A DNA stretch of 64,000 nt, from positions 1-64,000 of the forward strand of contig NZ_FNPI01000026.1 in the NCBI RefSeq assembly GCF_900107275.1, in the 5' to 3' direction. The DNA comes from Evansella caseinilytica (lineage in GTDB: Bacteria; Bacillota; Bacilli; Bacillales; Salisediminibacteriaceae). Of this stretch, positions 33,802-42,512 are shown in pieces. Under the pieces are notes generated by a model. That model did not search any database, was not told the origin of the DNA, and worked only from the letters and a program-made list of their open reading frames with translations. Positions within the stretch are counted from its first letter, which is position 1, and the number at the start of each line of letters is the position of its first letter. A program made the position numbers and the translations under genes.

Positions 33802-35727
33802 TCAATTATTCTTGTCCTTTATTAGCGCAGCCAGTTGGTTAAACGATTTACATTGCACCAACTGCTGAACAACCTGTAAATCATCAACGATGCTGACTAA
33901 TTTTTCATACATTGGTTTCAGATCACTATTGTTGTTCTTATTGATGTTTAAAAGACACACCAATTGCACCTGCTTTCCGCCCCAGTCAATCGGTTTTTTC
34001 AACGTACATATCGCCCAAAATGTTTTGTTCGTCTGCGGTGTCATTGGATGAGGAATCGCAACAAGATTCCCGAAACTTGTAGGGGAAACAGCTTCGCGGT
34101 CAATCACGGACTGAACGAATGTTTTATCCACTATTTCGTCCTCAACAAGTTTTTTTCCAAGAAACTCGATCACCTTTTCCCTTGTAGGAAAAGATTTTTG
34201 CAAAAACACATACTTCTCTATCAAATATTTTTCCACCACACCACCGGAATTTCTGATAAGCTGACGAATTTTTCCCAAATCGGCTCCCCCCAAGATCGTG
34301 CTGACCACAACGCTTGGCACACCTAAATCATCAGCAATCGGTATGGTGCTAATGACAAAATCAATATCCGTCAAGGAGTGCTTCTTTAAATTGTAATATT
34401 CTGTCGTACCGACTATCTGCAGCTCATTCCCGAAATGAGAACGAAGCTTATAGTAAAGCAGCTGTGTACTGCCGACTCCCGTGGCACAGACGACAAGGCA
34501 TTTTTTCGGCTTGGTTGTCATTTTTCCCCGTTCGATGGCAGCACCTAAATGCAGCGCAAGATAGCCAATTTCATTATCATCAATCTGGATATCGATTTCC
34601 GATTGTATCATTCTGCCGGCGATGACTCCGGCTTCAAAAGCAAGTGGATAATTTGCCTTAATCGCTTCAAGCATCGGATTCCGCAGATTCATTTTATATT
34701 TGTACCGGTGAATTGCCGGCTTTAAATGAAGCGTTAACGCCGCGATCAGTTCCTTATCCTCCCGAATGCCAAGGTCAAGCTTCCTGTCTACTTCCTCCAC
34801 CATTTTATATGCCAGACTAAAAATAGCCGGATCAATATATTTTTTTATATTTTTCTTCGCCTCAGAAGGTGTGAGGAGCAACCTCGTACCAAGAAGATGC
34901 ATCGCTGCATAGCCCGCCTCATATTCCGGAAACCGTACCTCCAACCTTTCTTCGATTGCAGAAATGATCTCCTTTGCGATTACGAACTCTTTTCGTTGCG
35001 CAATATTCTCCATCTCCCCAGCGACCAGGCGAACATAGTTCTCCTCTCTCACCCTTTTACACGCAATGGCAAGATGGATCATTAAGTTTTTTAAACTTAT
35101 ATCCGAAAGAACAACATGATATTTTTTGATTTTTTTTATAATACTTTCCCTGATCACATCCATTTCATCCGAGGCTAATATCGGTAACGATTGCTTCATA
35201 TCTGCTCCTTCATTTGTCCGGTCAAACAAATATTCAGCCATGCAAAACCTTATACTTACCTCCGCTCCTTCCAGCTTCAATCCAAAATTCGGTTTCTTTT
35301 GCAGCGACAATCCATACTTTTCAATGATGACCTTCACATCTCTTAAATCCTTTTGTAAAGTGGAACGACTGATAAACAGTTCGTCTGCAATATCATCCAA
35401 TTTAATATATTGATCCTGAAGCAGCAGCTTTCTCACGAGAAACCGCACCCTGTCCTCCGGTTCAACCGGGACCGCTTTCCCCTCACTTTCTACAATGTGT
35501 TTCAGCAGTTGTTTAAAGAGGCCTTCGTCGCTGACAATCAGTTTATAGCCTTTGCTTTTTAAGGAAACAACGGCAGCTCCATGCCGACGAAGCAGCTCAT
35601 CCAACAGCTTTATATCATTTCGAATTGTCCTGGAAGTGACCTGTATTTGCGCAGCTAATTGCTCGCTCGTAATAGGGATTTGTGCCGCCATGAGCTGTTT
35701 TAAAATCGTTTCCATTCGGCTGTTCAT
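33802..35727 (-). CDS. PRD-domain transcriptional regulator (BglG/LicR type, cassette one)
   Basis: 641 residues. It has an N-terminal HTH_11-like domain (TSEQLAAQIQVTSRTIRNDIKLL), a second HTH region, and two PRD modules with phosphorylatable His. A GatB-like EIIB domain with Cys in KCLVVCATGVGSTQLL and a C-terminal EIIA domain with His in AIPHPMTPQT complete it. It is predicted to be an activator regulated by PTS phosphorylation. It is upstream of and co-directional with the EIIA-EIIB-EIIC-sulfatase genes. It is a close paralogue of the regulator at 50146-52101. The ATG follows AGGAGG. Confidence 0.93.
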   Translation of the reverse strand: MNSRMETILKQLMAAQIPITSEQLAAQIQVTSRTIRNDIKLLDELLRRHGAAVVSLKSKGYKLIVSDEGLFKQLLKHIVESEGKAVPVEPEDRVRFLVRKLLLQDQYIKLDDIADELFISRSTLQKDLRDVKVIIEKYGLSLQKKPNFGLKLEGAEVSIRFCMAEYLFDRTNEGADMKQSLPILASDEMDVIRESIIKKIKKYHVVLSDISLKNLMIHLAIACKRVREENYVRLVAGEMENIAQRKEFVIAKEIISAIEERLEVRFPEYEAGYAAMHLLGTRLLLTPSEAKKNIKKYIDPAIFSLAYKMVEEVDRKLDLGIREDKELIAALTLHLKPAIHRYKYKMNLRNPMLEAIKANYPLAFEAGVIAGRMIQSEIDIQIDDNEIGYLALHLGAAIERGKMTTKPKKCLVVCATGVGSTQLLYYKLRSHFGNELQIVGTTEYYNLKKHSLTDIDFVISTIPIADDLGVPSVVVSTILGGADLGKIRQLIRNSGGVVEKYLIEKYVFLQKSFPTREKVIEFLGKKLVEDEIVDKTFVQSVIDREAVSPTSFGNLVAIPHPMTPQTNKTFWAICTLKKPIDWGGKQVQLVCLLNINKNNNSDLKPMYEKLVSIVDDLQVVQQLVQCKSFNQLAALIKDKNN

Positions 35728-35794
35728 GGTATACCTCCTGCCCTGTCCTTCCTTCCTGCCTGCCGTCTTGCAGGAGTTCTCTTACTAGTTAGTA

Positions 35795-35808
35795 TAAAAG
35801 CGCTTTCA
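35795..35808. promoter_or_regulatory. cre-like site upstream of the cassette one regulator
   Basis: TAAAAGCGCTTTCA; on the other strand TGAAAGCGCTTTTA, one mismatch from a perfect CcpA palindrome. It lies 68 bp upstream of the start codon, so glucose repression of this cassette is likely. The sequence from 35811 to about 36035 shows no gene. Confidence 0.7.
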
Positions 35809-36038
35809 AAACATATGAAGACAATCTTTTTCCTTTATCTACAGGAAAAAGATTACTCACGGACTATTCCAACTGAAACAATGCTGGCAATGTCATGCTA
35901 CATCCACCCACAGTTATCCAAGGATACCTTCGCCAGTTTATTGGATAAAGCAGCCTCTCGACTTCGACTGCTCGACGTAAAGCGTTCGAAAATGGTCTTC
36001 TGATTCCGAGAACCCCTCCTGCCATCACCTTGAAAAGA

Positions 36039-36388
36039 GGCTGTGTCAAAAGTCAAAACGATTAAAAAAATCAGGGCAATGGCGCCGTGCTTGTCTCTTC
36101 CTCTGCAAGCACAGCTTCGATGACTATCCGTCGAGACAACTCGATGGGATAGGCATCGTAGCTTTGCTCGTCGCTCACGCTCGATAGGAAAAAACCACTC
36201 CTATCGGGTTTTAAAAAGATGCAGCGGCTTTGCTCCTTGTCTCTTCCTCTGCCAGTATTGCACTGATGTCGATCCAAGGACCATCGCGAGCGATAGCACA
36301 ATGAGACAGCTCGCAGCTTCTCGGTGAAGTGTGGCTCATTTCTTCGGGGGCGTCTCAAAAGGGGAAAAACACCCTTTTGAGACGCCCC
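36039..36388 (+). mobile_element. MITE family 2, copy B (about 350 bp, internally rearranged)
   Basis: It starts GGCTGTGTCAAAAG and ends with the fold-back GGGGCGTCTCAAAAGGG / ACCCTTTTGAGACGCCCC. It matches copy A in reverse orientation. It is about 95 bp longer, and the block TTGTCTCTTCCTCTGC appears twice (near 36088 and 36234), so part of the interior is duplicated or another fragment was inserted. It lies downstream of the FGE gene, where the terminal hairpin may stop transcription. The sequence from there to 36561 shows no gene. Confidence 0.78.
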
Positions 36389-36561
36389 TTTTTCGTAGGA
36401 TACCAGGCTGGCTCATGCTGTCCCCGTGAAATCTCGAAAAGTAAGCGCAACGCTGATTGGGACGCGAAAATGCCGCGATGAACCTCGAACCCACACCTCT
36501 CCTCCCCAGTACTTTGTCTCCTCTGGCATCAGAATGCTTCGTTCCAAAAACATCAACGCCT

Positions 36562-37515
36562 TTACACAAGATCCGCCGCGCACCGGAAACCAATATTGCC
36601 AGTCGATGTATCCGGTGTGTTAGACGTTCGCGCCGCTACACGATAGCGGTTGCAATAGGAATGATGGCATAGATAAGAGCCACCCTTCACCACCTTCATC
36701 TTGCCTTCTTCCGGACCGGCAGGATTAACTGTTTCCTCATGTTTCGTGGAAAACCAGTCTGCACACCACTCCCAAACATTTCCGACAACATGATACAAAC
36801 CATATCCATTAGGAAGAAAGGCATGGACCGGTGCTGTTGACAAATAACCATCTTCCAGACTGTTTTCCACCGGAAAATTCCCTTGCCAAGTATTGCATTG
36901 ATGTTTTCCGGATATGGTCAGCTCATCCCCCCATGGAAACGTTTTTTTTACCAGTCCGCCGCGGGCGGCGTACTCCCACTCCGCTTCCGTCGGCAACCGT
37001 TTCCCGGCCCAGCGGCAGTAAGCCATCGCATCGTTCCAGGAAACGTGGATGACAGGATGATCCATCCTTCCATCGATTACTGTATCCGGTCCTTCCGGAT
37101 GCTTCCATGTCGCCCCTTCAACGACAAGCCACCACGGAGTACCCTGAACCACATTCTTCACTGTTTTTTTCACCGCTTCAGAGACAAAGAGATGAAAAAC
37201 AAAGGACCAGCCGAAGATTTCAGCTTCCGTAATATAACCGGTTGCTTCTGTAAATTCACGGAATTGTTGATTTGTTACGGCATACTTATCAATGGCGAAA
37301 GGATGGACTGTCACTTTGCGGACTGGGCCTTCCCCATCCGCCAGAAAGCTTTCCTTATCCTCCGCTCCCATGTAAAACTTTCCTCCCTGCAAGGGAATGA
37401 GATTTTCTACATGCTTCCGATCGACAGTTTCTGAACTTGCCTCCGACTCCACTGTCTTTTTTCCCTGTATGCCCAACATTTTCCGGTTAACACTGCAGCA
37501 AGCTTTTTTACTCAT
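36562..37515 (-). CDS. Formylglycine-generating enzyme (aerobic sulfatase maturase)
   Basis: 317 residues of the SUMF1/FGE-sulfatase family. Typical blocks are VTNQQFREFTEATGY, VSWNDAMAYCRWAGKRLPTE, GNVWEWCADWF and KGGSYLCHHSYCNRYR. The Cys pair C283/C288 corresponds to the copper-binding catalytic cysteines of true FGEs, and TPDTSTGNIGFRCA closes the domain. It should convert the Cys of CxPxR in sulfatases to formylglycine using oxygen. It is the last gene of the sulfatase cassette two operon. The ATG follows GGGAGGG. No signal peptide, in keeping with cytosolic sulfatases. Confidence 0.94.
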   Translation of the reverse strand: MSKKACCSVNRKMLGIQGKKTVESEASSETVDRKHVENLIPLQGGKFYMGAEDKESFLADGEGPVRKVTVHPFAIDKYAVTNQQFREFTEATGYITEAEIFGWSFVFHLFVSEAVKKTVKNVVQGTPWWLVVEGATWKHPEGPDTVIDGRMDHPVIHVSWNDAMAYCRWAGKRLPTEAEWEYAARGGLVKKTFPWGDELTISGKHQCNTWQGNFPVENSLEDGYLSTAPVHAFLPNGYGLYHVVGNVWEWCADWFSTKHEETVNPAGPEEGKMKVVKGGSYLCHHSYCNRYRVAARTSNTPDTSTGNIGFRCAADLV

Positions 37516-37568
37516 CGTTTCCCTCCCTTTCTACGTGAATACTCTTGTTTCGACCGATATTTCAGTTA

Positions 37569-39245
37569 CTATTCTAAAGAATTTTTTCCCTTTTCCTTCA
37601 ACAGTTGCTCGATGGTGGAAAAGCGGATCTGCTCCGGATATTTTTTATCCCAGCCGGCATGGTGGACAACATCTCTCACTGGGCCTTTCATCCCTACCAT
37701 AAAGACTTTTTTCCCTTGCCTGTCTTGTTCGTTCATAAAGGCTTCCAGCACTTTCAACGATGATGCATCCATATTGTTCACCCCGGAAAAATCAATGATC
37801 AACCGGTTAAACTCAAATTTTTCCGGAAAAAGATCCGCTAATTTTTCTTCCAAATATATCACGTTAGCAAAATAGAGGGAAGAATCGATACGAAGAATCT
37901 TTGTTCCTTCCAGCGTTTTGGCATGGGGAAATCTCTCTAAGTTGCGAAATACTTTTTCTTCTTCAACATACCCTACTTCGACAATATCTGGCTTGGAGCT
38001 TTTGCTTAAGAGAAGGAGAAGAGAAAAGATCGCCCCGATCAAAATCCCCCACTGAATGCCTATAAATAATGTCACAACAAATGTCAACAGCCAGCTCCAT
38101 TTGTCCGGCGCCTTCCCTTTCACCAATCGGCTGATTTGACGAAAATCAATTAGTTTGTATACGGCAACAACAATAATTGCCGCCAACACAGCGTTTGGCA
38201 AATAATAAAAATAAGAAGTAAATAACAGAAGCGTGACAATGATACTAACACCCGTAATGACGGAAGCCACTTGTGACACGCCTCCGCTCTGGTGGTTCAC
38301 GGCACTTCTGGAAAAGCTTCCGTTGATTGGAAAGGATTGAAAGAAGGAGCCGAAGATATTGGCAAGTCCCAGCGCCTTCAGTTCCTGGTTTGGAAGTATT
38401 TTATAGTTTTCTTTATCTGCAATCGTTCTTCCAATCGCAAGGGATTCCATAAATCCCAACATTGCGATGGTCAAAGCCGGAACAAACAGTGTTCTCAGAG
38501 CAGCCAATGATATTTCCGGAAACGTAACCGCCGGTAATCCGCCCGGAATGGTACCAACAATTTGCACCCCTTTTGTCTCTAAGGCAAAAAAATAAACGAA
38601 GAAAATCGAAAGTAAAATAACGAGCAATGCTGCCGGAATACGGTGATCCAGCTTCTTTAATATAATAAGAGCCAGTATGCTTCCGACGCCGATAAAAAAC
38701 GTCAGCCAGTGAAGCTCTTTTAGTTCCGACACAGTATCCATCAGCAACAGATGTACTTGCAAATGGGTGCCTGTCGGAATGCCTAGTAGATGCTTCCACT
38801 GGCTTATTGCAATAACAAACGCCGCTGCTGATGTGTAGCCGCCTAAAACGGCAGGAGAAATGAATTTCACCACAAAGCCGAGTTGAAAAACACCGAACAG
38901 CAGCTGAAAAGTGCCAACCATAAGCGCCAACAAAATTACTTGTGAAACAACCTCCGGCGTCCCCGGCTGTCCATACATCGAAACCCCTGAAAAAACCAGC
39001 AGGGAAGTAATCGCCGTTGGCCCAACGGAAAGATGGCGGGAAGAAGCAAACACCGCATACACAAGCAACGGAATCGTGGAAGCATATAATCCCATCACAG
39101 GTGTCACACCTGCCACCAGTGCATATGCCATTCCCTGAGGAACGAGCATGACAAACAAGGTTAGACCAGAAACGACATCCCGCATAAACAGCTTTCGATT
39201 ATAAGGCTGGGTCAGTGCAAACGGTCTATTGTTTTTCAATAACAT
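37569..39245 (-). CDS. SulP family anion transporter with STAS domain
   Basis: 558 residues. About ten to twelve membrane helices span 20-430, with the SulP signature region GLTLFVMLVPQGMAYALVAGV near the N-terminus. A cytoplasmic STAS domain (about 445-555) contains LIIDFSGVNNMDASSLKVLE. SulP proteins move sulfate, bicarbonate or dicarboxylates. Lying between the two sulfatase maturase genes, it is well placed to deal with sulfate released in the cytosol, though direction and substrate are not shown by the sequence. It has an ATG start. Confidence 0.92.
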   Translation of the reverse strand: MLLKNNRPFALTQPYNRKLFMRDVVSGLTLFVMLVPQGMAYALVAGVTPVMGLYASTIPLLVYAVFASSRHLSVGPTAITSLLVFSGVSMYGQPGTPEVVSQVILLALMVGTFQLLFGVFQLGFVVKFISPAVLGGYTSAAAFVIAISQWKHLLGIPTGTHLQVHLLLMDTVSELKELHWLTFFIGVGSILALIILKKLDHRIPAALLVILLSIFFVYFFALETKGVQIVGTIPGGLPAVTFPEISLAALRTLFVPALTIAMLGFMESLAIGRTIADKENYKILPNQELKALGLANIFGSFFQSFPINGSFSRSAVNHQSGGVSQVASVITGVSIIVTLLLFTSYFYYLPNAVLAAIIVVAVYKLIDFRQISRLVKGKAPDKWSWLLTFVVTLFIGIQWGILIGAIFSLLLLLSKSSKPDIVEVGYVEEEKVFRNLERFPHAKTLEGTKILRIDSSLYFANVIYLEEKLADLFPEKFEFNRLIIDFSGVNNMDASSLKVLEAFMNEQDRQGKKVFMVGMKGPVRDVVHHAGWDKKYPEQIRFSTIEQLLKEKGKNSLE

Positions 39246-39409
39246 TTCTTACCTTCCCTCTTACTGATTTACTGTGAGTCTTTGTCTTTGTTTAACATGG
39301 GAAATACCCCTCTTTTTTTGGCAGGAGATTGCATGAAGCAGGGTCAATGCCTTTTTAAACACGCTCTAGAAAAACAGGCGGCAGCTTCATTTTCACATTG
39401 CCACCTTGA

Positions 39410-40540
39410 TCACTTGACCACATACCCTTGCATTACCTTTTTCCCCATTTCCAAAATGGCCTCCGTATGTTTTTCAAAAAAGTCATAATATGCTTCACAA
39501 TAATACAGATGGTTTTCGTTTGTTTCTTCATCCAATATTTTATATCGCTTACACCCACCCCGACATAAGGCAAGATGTTTGCAAGACTGGCATTTTTGAC
39601 TGAGCGGGCCTGATTCCCGCCTGAATTCCGCAGCAATTGGACCGGTAAACATCTCCACATATCCGCTGTCCAAAATATTTCCAAGCTTCAACTCATCTAA
39701 CGCATAAAAATCACATGGATAAACATCACCGTTGGCTTCGATCACGAAATACGTTGTGCACGCCCCCGCCAATGCGCAGCTTTCCGGCGCAAATCCTTGC
39801 CCCATTCTGACATAGTTATCAAACAGGCGGTCGCTGATATAATTGCCGCCGTAAAAATTCTGTTTATAATAGGTAAACAACGTATCCAATGTTTGCTTAT
39901 ATTCGTCGACGTTCAGTGCATGAGGGTCGTCCCTCTCCTTTTCTCCCAATGGATGGAGACAGGGGATAAACTGAAGATAGCGAAAACCGTGCTGTTGAAA
40001 AAACTCATACACCTCTTGTATATTCTTTGCCACGTAGGATGACAGAACGCATAAAATATTCACTGGTACCTGATAAGCTTCAAGTAATTTTAGATTCTCG
40101 ATTATTTTCTGATGGGTCGGTTTATGATGCGTTGTCTTTCGTAAGTGGTCATGAATAGCGGCAGGCCCGTCAATGGAAACACCGACGAGAAAATGATGCT
40201 GTTGAAAAAAATCCGCCCACTCTTCATCGATGGCGTAACCATTCGTTTGAATGGAGTAGCTTACTTCAGCCTGCTGCGTATTGTATCTGTTCACCTCTTC
40301 TGTAAATAACCGGTAATAATTCAATCCTGCCAGTGTAGGCTCTCCTCCTTGAAAAGCAAAGGAAACCTGCTTTGCTCCGCAGGCAAATGCTTTTTTTATT
40401 AATGACCTGCGAACAGCTTGCCCCATTATTCCGTAACTTTTTACGGCACGGTGATTACCTACATCATAATAAAAGCAGTAGCTGCAAGCCATGTTACAGC
40501 TGGCTGATGCGGGCTTAATCAGTATTGTCAGCGCGTTCAT
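39410..40540 (-). CDS. Anaerobic sulfatase-maturating radical SAM enzyme (anSME)
   Basis: 376 residues. The radical SAM cluster motif CNMACSYC (C15, C19, C22) is followed by FYYDVGN. SPASM-domain cysteines for two auxiliary clusters appear as CALAGACTTYF, DVYPCDFY and CQSCKHLALCRGGCKRY. This is the pattern of oxygen-independent Cys/Ser-type anSMEs, which make formylglycine on sulfatases. The ATG at 40540 lies behind GGGAGGAGAGG. It sits in the same operon as an aerobic FGE, giving the locus two routes to active sulfatase. Confidence 0.93.
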   Translation of the reverse strand: MNALTILIKPASASCNMACSYCFYYDVGNHRAVKSYGIMGQAVRRSLIKKAFACGAKQVSFAFQGGEPTLAGLNYYRLFTEEVNRYNTQQAEVSYSIQTNGYAIDEEWADFFQQHHFLVGVSIDGPAAIHDHLRKTTHHKPTHQKIIENLKLLEAYQVPVNILCVLSSYVAKNIQEVYEFFQQHGFRYLQFIPCLHPLGEKERDDPHALNVDEYKQTLDTLFTYYKQNFYGGNYISDRLFDNYVRMGQGFAPESCALAGACTTYFVIEANGDVYPCDFYALDELKLGNILDSGYVEMFTGPIAAEFRRESGPLSQKCQSCKHLALCRGGCKRYKILDEETNENHLYYCEAYYDFFEKHTEAILEMGKKVMQGYVVK

Positions 40541-40738
40541 GTCATCCTCTCCTCCCATCAACGTTTGCCACAGCTGTTTTTTCTAGCAGCAGCAGTTCAA
40601 AACAACACGTTTCCTGTTTTCGACAAGCGGCAGCCGCCCTCGCTTTTCCCCTGATAGCAGCGTTTATTCCTGTAAGGCGAGAACAACGCCTAGATGCCAG
40701 CCTTTCAAGGCATTGATTCCCATTTCGGAACACAGAGT

Positions 40739-41467
40739 TTAATATCTTAAAGGCATTTTTTTATCGTATTTATTCATCTTCCTCGTGAAACTTAACGTTG
40801 TCAAATGAGGCCTTGTAATCGCACTTCCGACAACAACAGCATGCGCCCCTAAATACAGGCTTTGAATCGCTTCTTCTGGTGTGTTAATTTTTCCCTCCAT
40901 AAAAACATGTCCGAGCCCGTCGGTCGCTCTAACGATATTCGCCAGCATTTCAAAGTCGGGACTGTCAATCGACTTCGGATTATCACCGAACCGGTAAAGC
41001 GTGGGCGCAACGATATGTGCTCCCAGCTGCAACGCATGCCTGGCTTCCTCGGCATTTCGAATGTCTGCTAAAATCAATACATCCGGATACTCCCCCTTGA
41101 TCTGCGGAATAATCTCAAATGCTTTTTTTCCGGAGGCGGCATAGCGGTCGGTGGCATCCACAGCAATGATATCCGCCCCAGCCTCCAGCACTGCTCTCAC
41201 CGCCTCCATCGTCGGCGTAATAAAAACATCACTTCCTTCGCTGTCCTGCTTCCATAACCCGATAATCGGCAGTTTCGTCAATGGTCTTACTTCACGAATA
41301 CTTTCCGGAGTGTTTAACCGCAGCCCGACAGCACCGCCCCAAATAGCTGACTCAGCGAAGGCGGAAATAATCCCAGGCAGAAAAATCGGATCCTCCTTTT
41401 TTGCCTGACAGGAAACGATTAATCCGCCCTTCAATTGATCCACCATGGCTTGCTGGTTTTCTTTCAT
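40739..41467 (-). CDS. nanE: N-acylglucosamine-6-phosphate 2-epimerase
   Basis: 242 residues, a TIM barrel of the NanE family. Typical blocks are LKGGLIVSCQA at the N-terminus, AVGLRLNTPESI, IIGLWKQDSEGSDVFITPT, and DIIAVDAT near the middle. It interconverts N-acetylmannosamine-6-phosphate and N-acetylglucosamine-6-phosphate. In this operon, with a NAG-type PTS and a sulfatase, it suggests the imported sugar is an N-acylated amino sugar, possibly sulfated. No NanA or NanK is nearby. The ATG at 41467 follows GGAGG. A MITE array separates it from the EIIA gene upstream. Confidence 0.92.
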   Translation of the reverse strand: MKENQQAMVDQLKGGLIVSCQAKKEDPIFLPGIISAFAESAIWGGAVGLRLNTPESIREVRPLTKLPIIGLWKQDSEGSDVFITPTMEAVRAVLEAGADIIAVDATDRYAASGKKAFEIIPQIKGEYPDVLILADIRNAEEARHALQLGAHIVAPTLYRFGDNPKSIDSPDFEMLANIVRATDGLGHVFMEGKINTPEEAIQSLYLGAHAVVVGSAITRPHLTTLSFTRKMNKYDKKMPLRY

Positions 41468-41524
41468 ACATACATCCTCCACTTCCGAATGAAAATATAG
41501 TTTGCAGCCAACTTCCTAAGGAGG

Positions 41525-41990
41525 GGCTGTGTCAAAGGCGAAAACGATAAGAGTCTGTTCAAAAAGGCAATGGTTCCGCACGATGCGACCCAATTCCACC
41601 TAAGTGCTGCCCACGTCCTATGGGCAACGGCGAAATGTCGTCATCCTGACTCCAAGAAAACCACTCACAGTCGGCCTGAAAAGAATGCATCGGCTCCACC
41701 CATTGCTTCGTGCTTGTTCAAAAAGATAAAAACCGATCTTTTTGAACAAACACTATAAAAAAATGTCAGGGCAATGGCTCCGTGCTTATCTCTTCCTCTG
41801 CAAGCACAGCTTCGATGACTATCCGTCGAGACAACTTGATGTGAAAGGCATCGCAGCTTTGCTCGTCGCTGCACGCTCGATAGGAAAAAACCAATCCATT
41901 CAGGCTTTTAAAAAGATGCAGCGGCTTCGCTCATTACTTCGGGGGTGTCTCAAAAGGGAAAAAACACCCTTTTGAACCCCCCCTTTCTTT
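41525..41990 (+). mobile_element. MITE family 2, copy C, interrupted by a family 1 MITE
   Basis: The left part GGCTGTGTCAAAGGCGAAAACG (from 41525) and the right part from about 41758 (TGTCAGGGCAATGGC) are contiguous in copy B. Here they are separated by the 205-bp family 1 element at 41550-41754 plus its duplicated ATA. The right end is the fold-back GGGGGTGTCTCAAAAGGG / ACCCTTTTGAACCCCCCC. It lies between the EIIA and NanE genes inside cassette two. Confidence 0.85.
41550..41754 (+). mobile_element. MITE family 1, nested copy (205 bp)
   Basis: Ends are AGAGTCTGTTCAAAAAG and CTTTTTGAACAAACACT, flanked by ATA at 41547-41549 and 41755-41757. The interior is nearly the same as the copy at 16035-16239. 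It interrupts a family 2 element, which shows that family 1 moved after family 2 had landed here. Confidence 0.92.
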
Positions 41991-42027
41991 CACCCGATCA
42001 TTGAAACCACTTCGAATGGTAACATGT

Positions 42028-42507
42028 TTATTTTTCCAGGGTAATAATATCCTTTTCCATGCTTGTCACTTTGCGGCCGGCTTTCAACACACGGCACTGC
42101 TCCCCTGTTGTAAAAACGACAATAATATCCGTGGATGGAACCTTGTCTTTTATCAGCGGAATATCTACGGTCAATAATAAGTCCCCCTGCTTGATCTTCT
42201 GCCCCTGCTCGATATGAAGCGTAAATCCCTCGCCGTTTAACGACACCGTATCCACACCAACATGGATTAAGATTTCTACTCCGTCTGCTGATTTAAGCCC
42301 GATCGCATGCTTTGTCAGAAAGGCGAGCTCAACAGTGCCATGAACAGGGGAATAAACGGCAGCTTCCACAGGCTCAATGGCAAAACCGTCACCCATTGCT
42401 TTGGAAGCAAACGCTTCGTCAGCAACCTCCTCTAACTCTTTCAAATTACCTGCCGCCGGGCTTACAAACAGCGACTTCTTTTTAAACATTTGAAACATAT
42501 GTCTCAC
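42028..42507 (-). CDS. PTS EIIA component, glucose type (cassette two)
   Basis: 159 residues, a Crr-like EIIA-Glc fold. The conserved blocks are VYSPVHGTVE, a HAIGLKSADGVEILIHVGVDTVSLNGEGF stretch with the active His in LIHVGVDTV, and QGDLLLTVDIP. It phosphorylates the EIIB domain of the EIIBC protein encoded two genes upstream; the sulfatase gene lies between them, five bases away. The ATG lies behind GAGGTGAG. Confidence 0.93.
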   Translation of the reverse strand: MRHMFQMFKKKSLFVSPAAGNLKELEEVADEAFASKAMGDGFAIEPVEAAVYSPVHGTVELAFLTKHAIGLKSADGVEILIHVGVDTVSLNGEGFTLHIEQGQKIKQGDLLLTVDIPLIKDKVPSTDIIVVFTTGEQCRVLKAGRKVTSMEKDIITLEK

Positions 42508-42512
42508 CTCGT

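Noticed and set aside
40542-40733. Small Arg/Ala-rich ORF on the minus strand upstream of anSME
   Set aside because: No convincing start signal, no recognisable domain, and composition like a chance reading frame.
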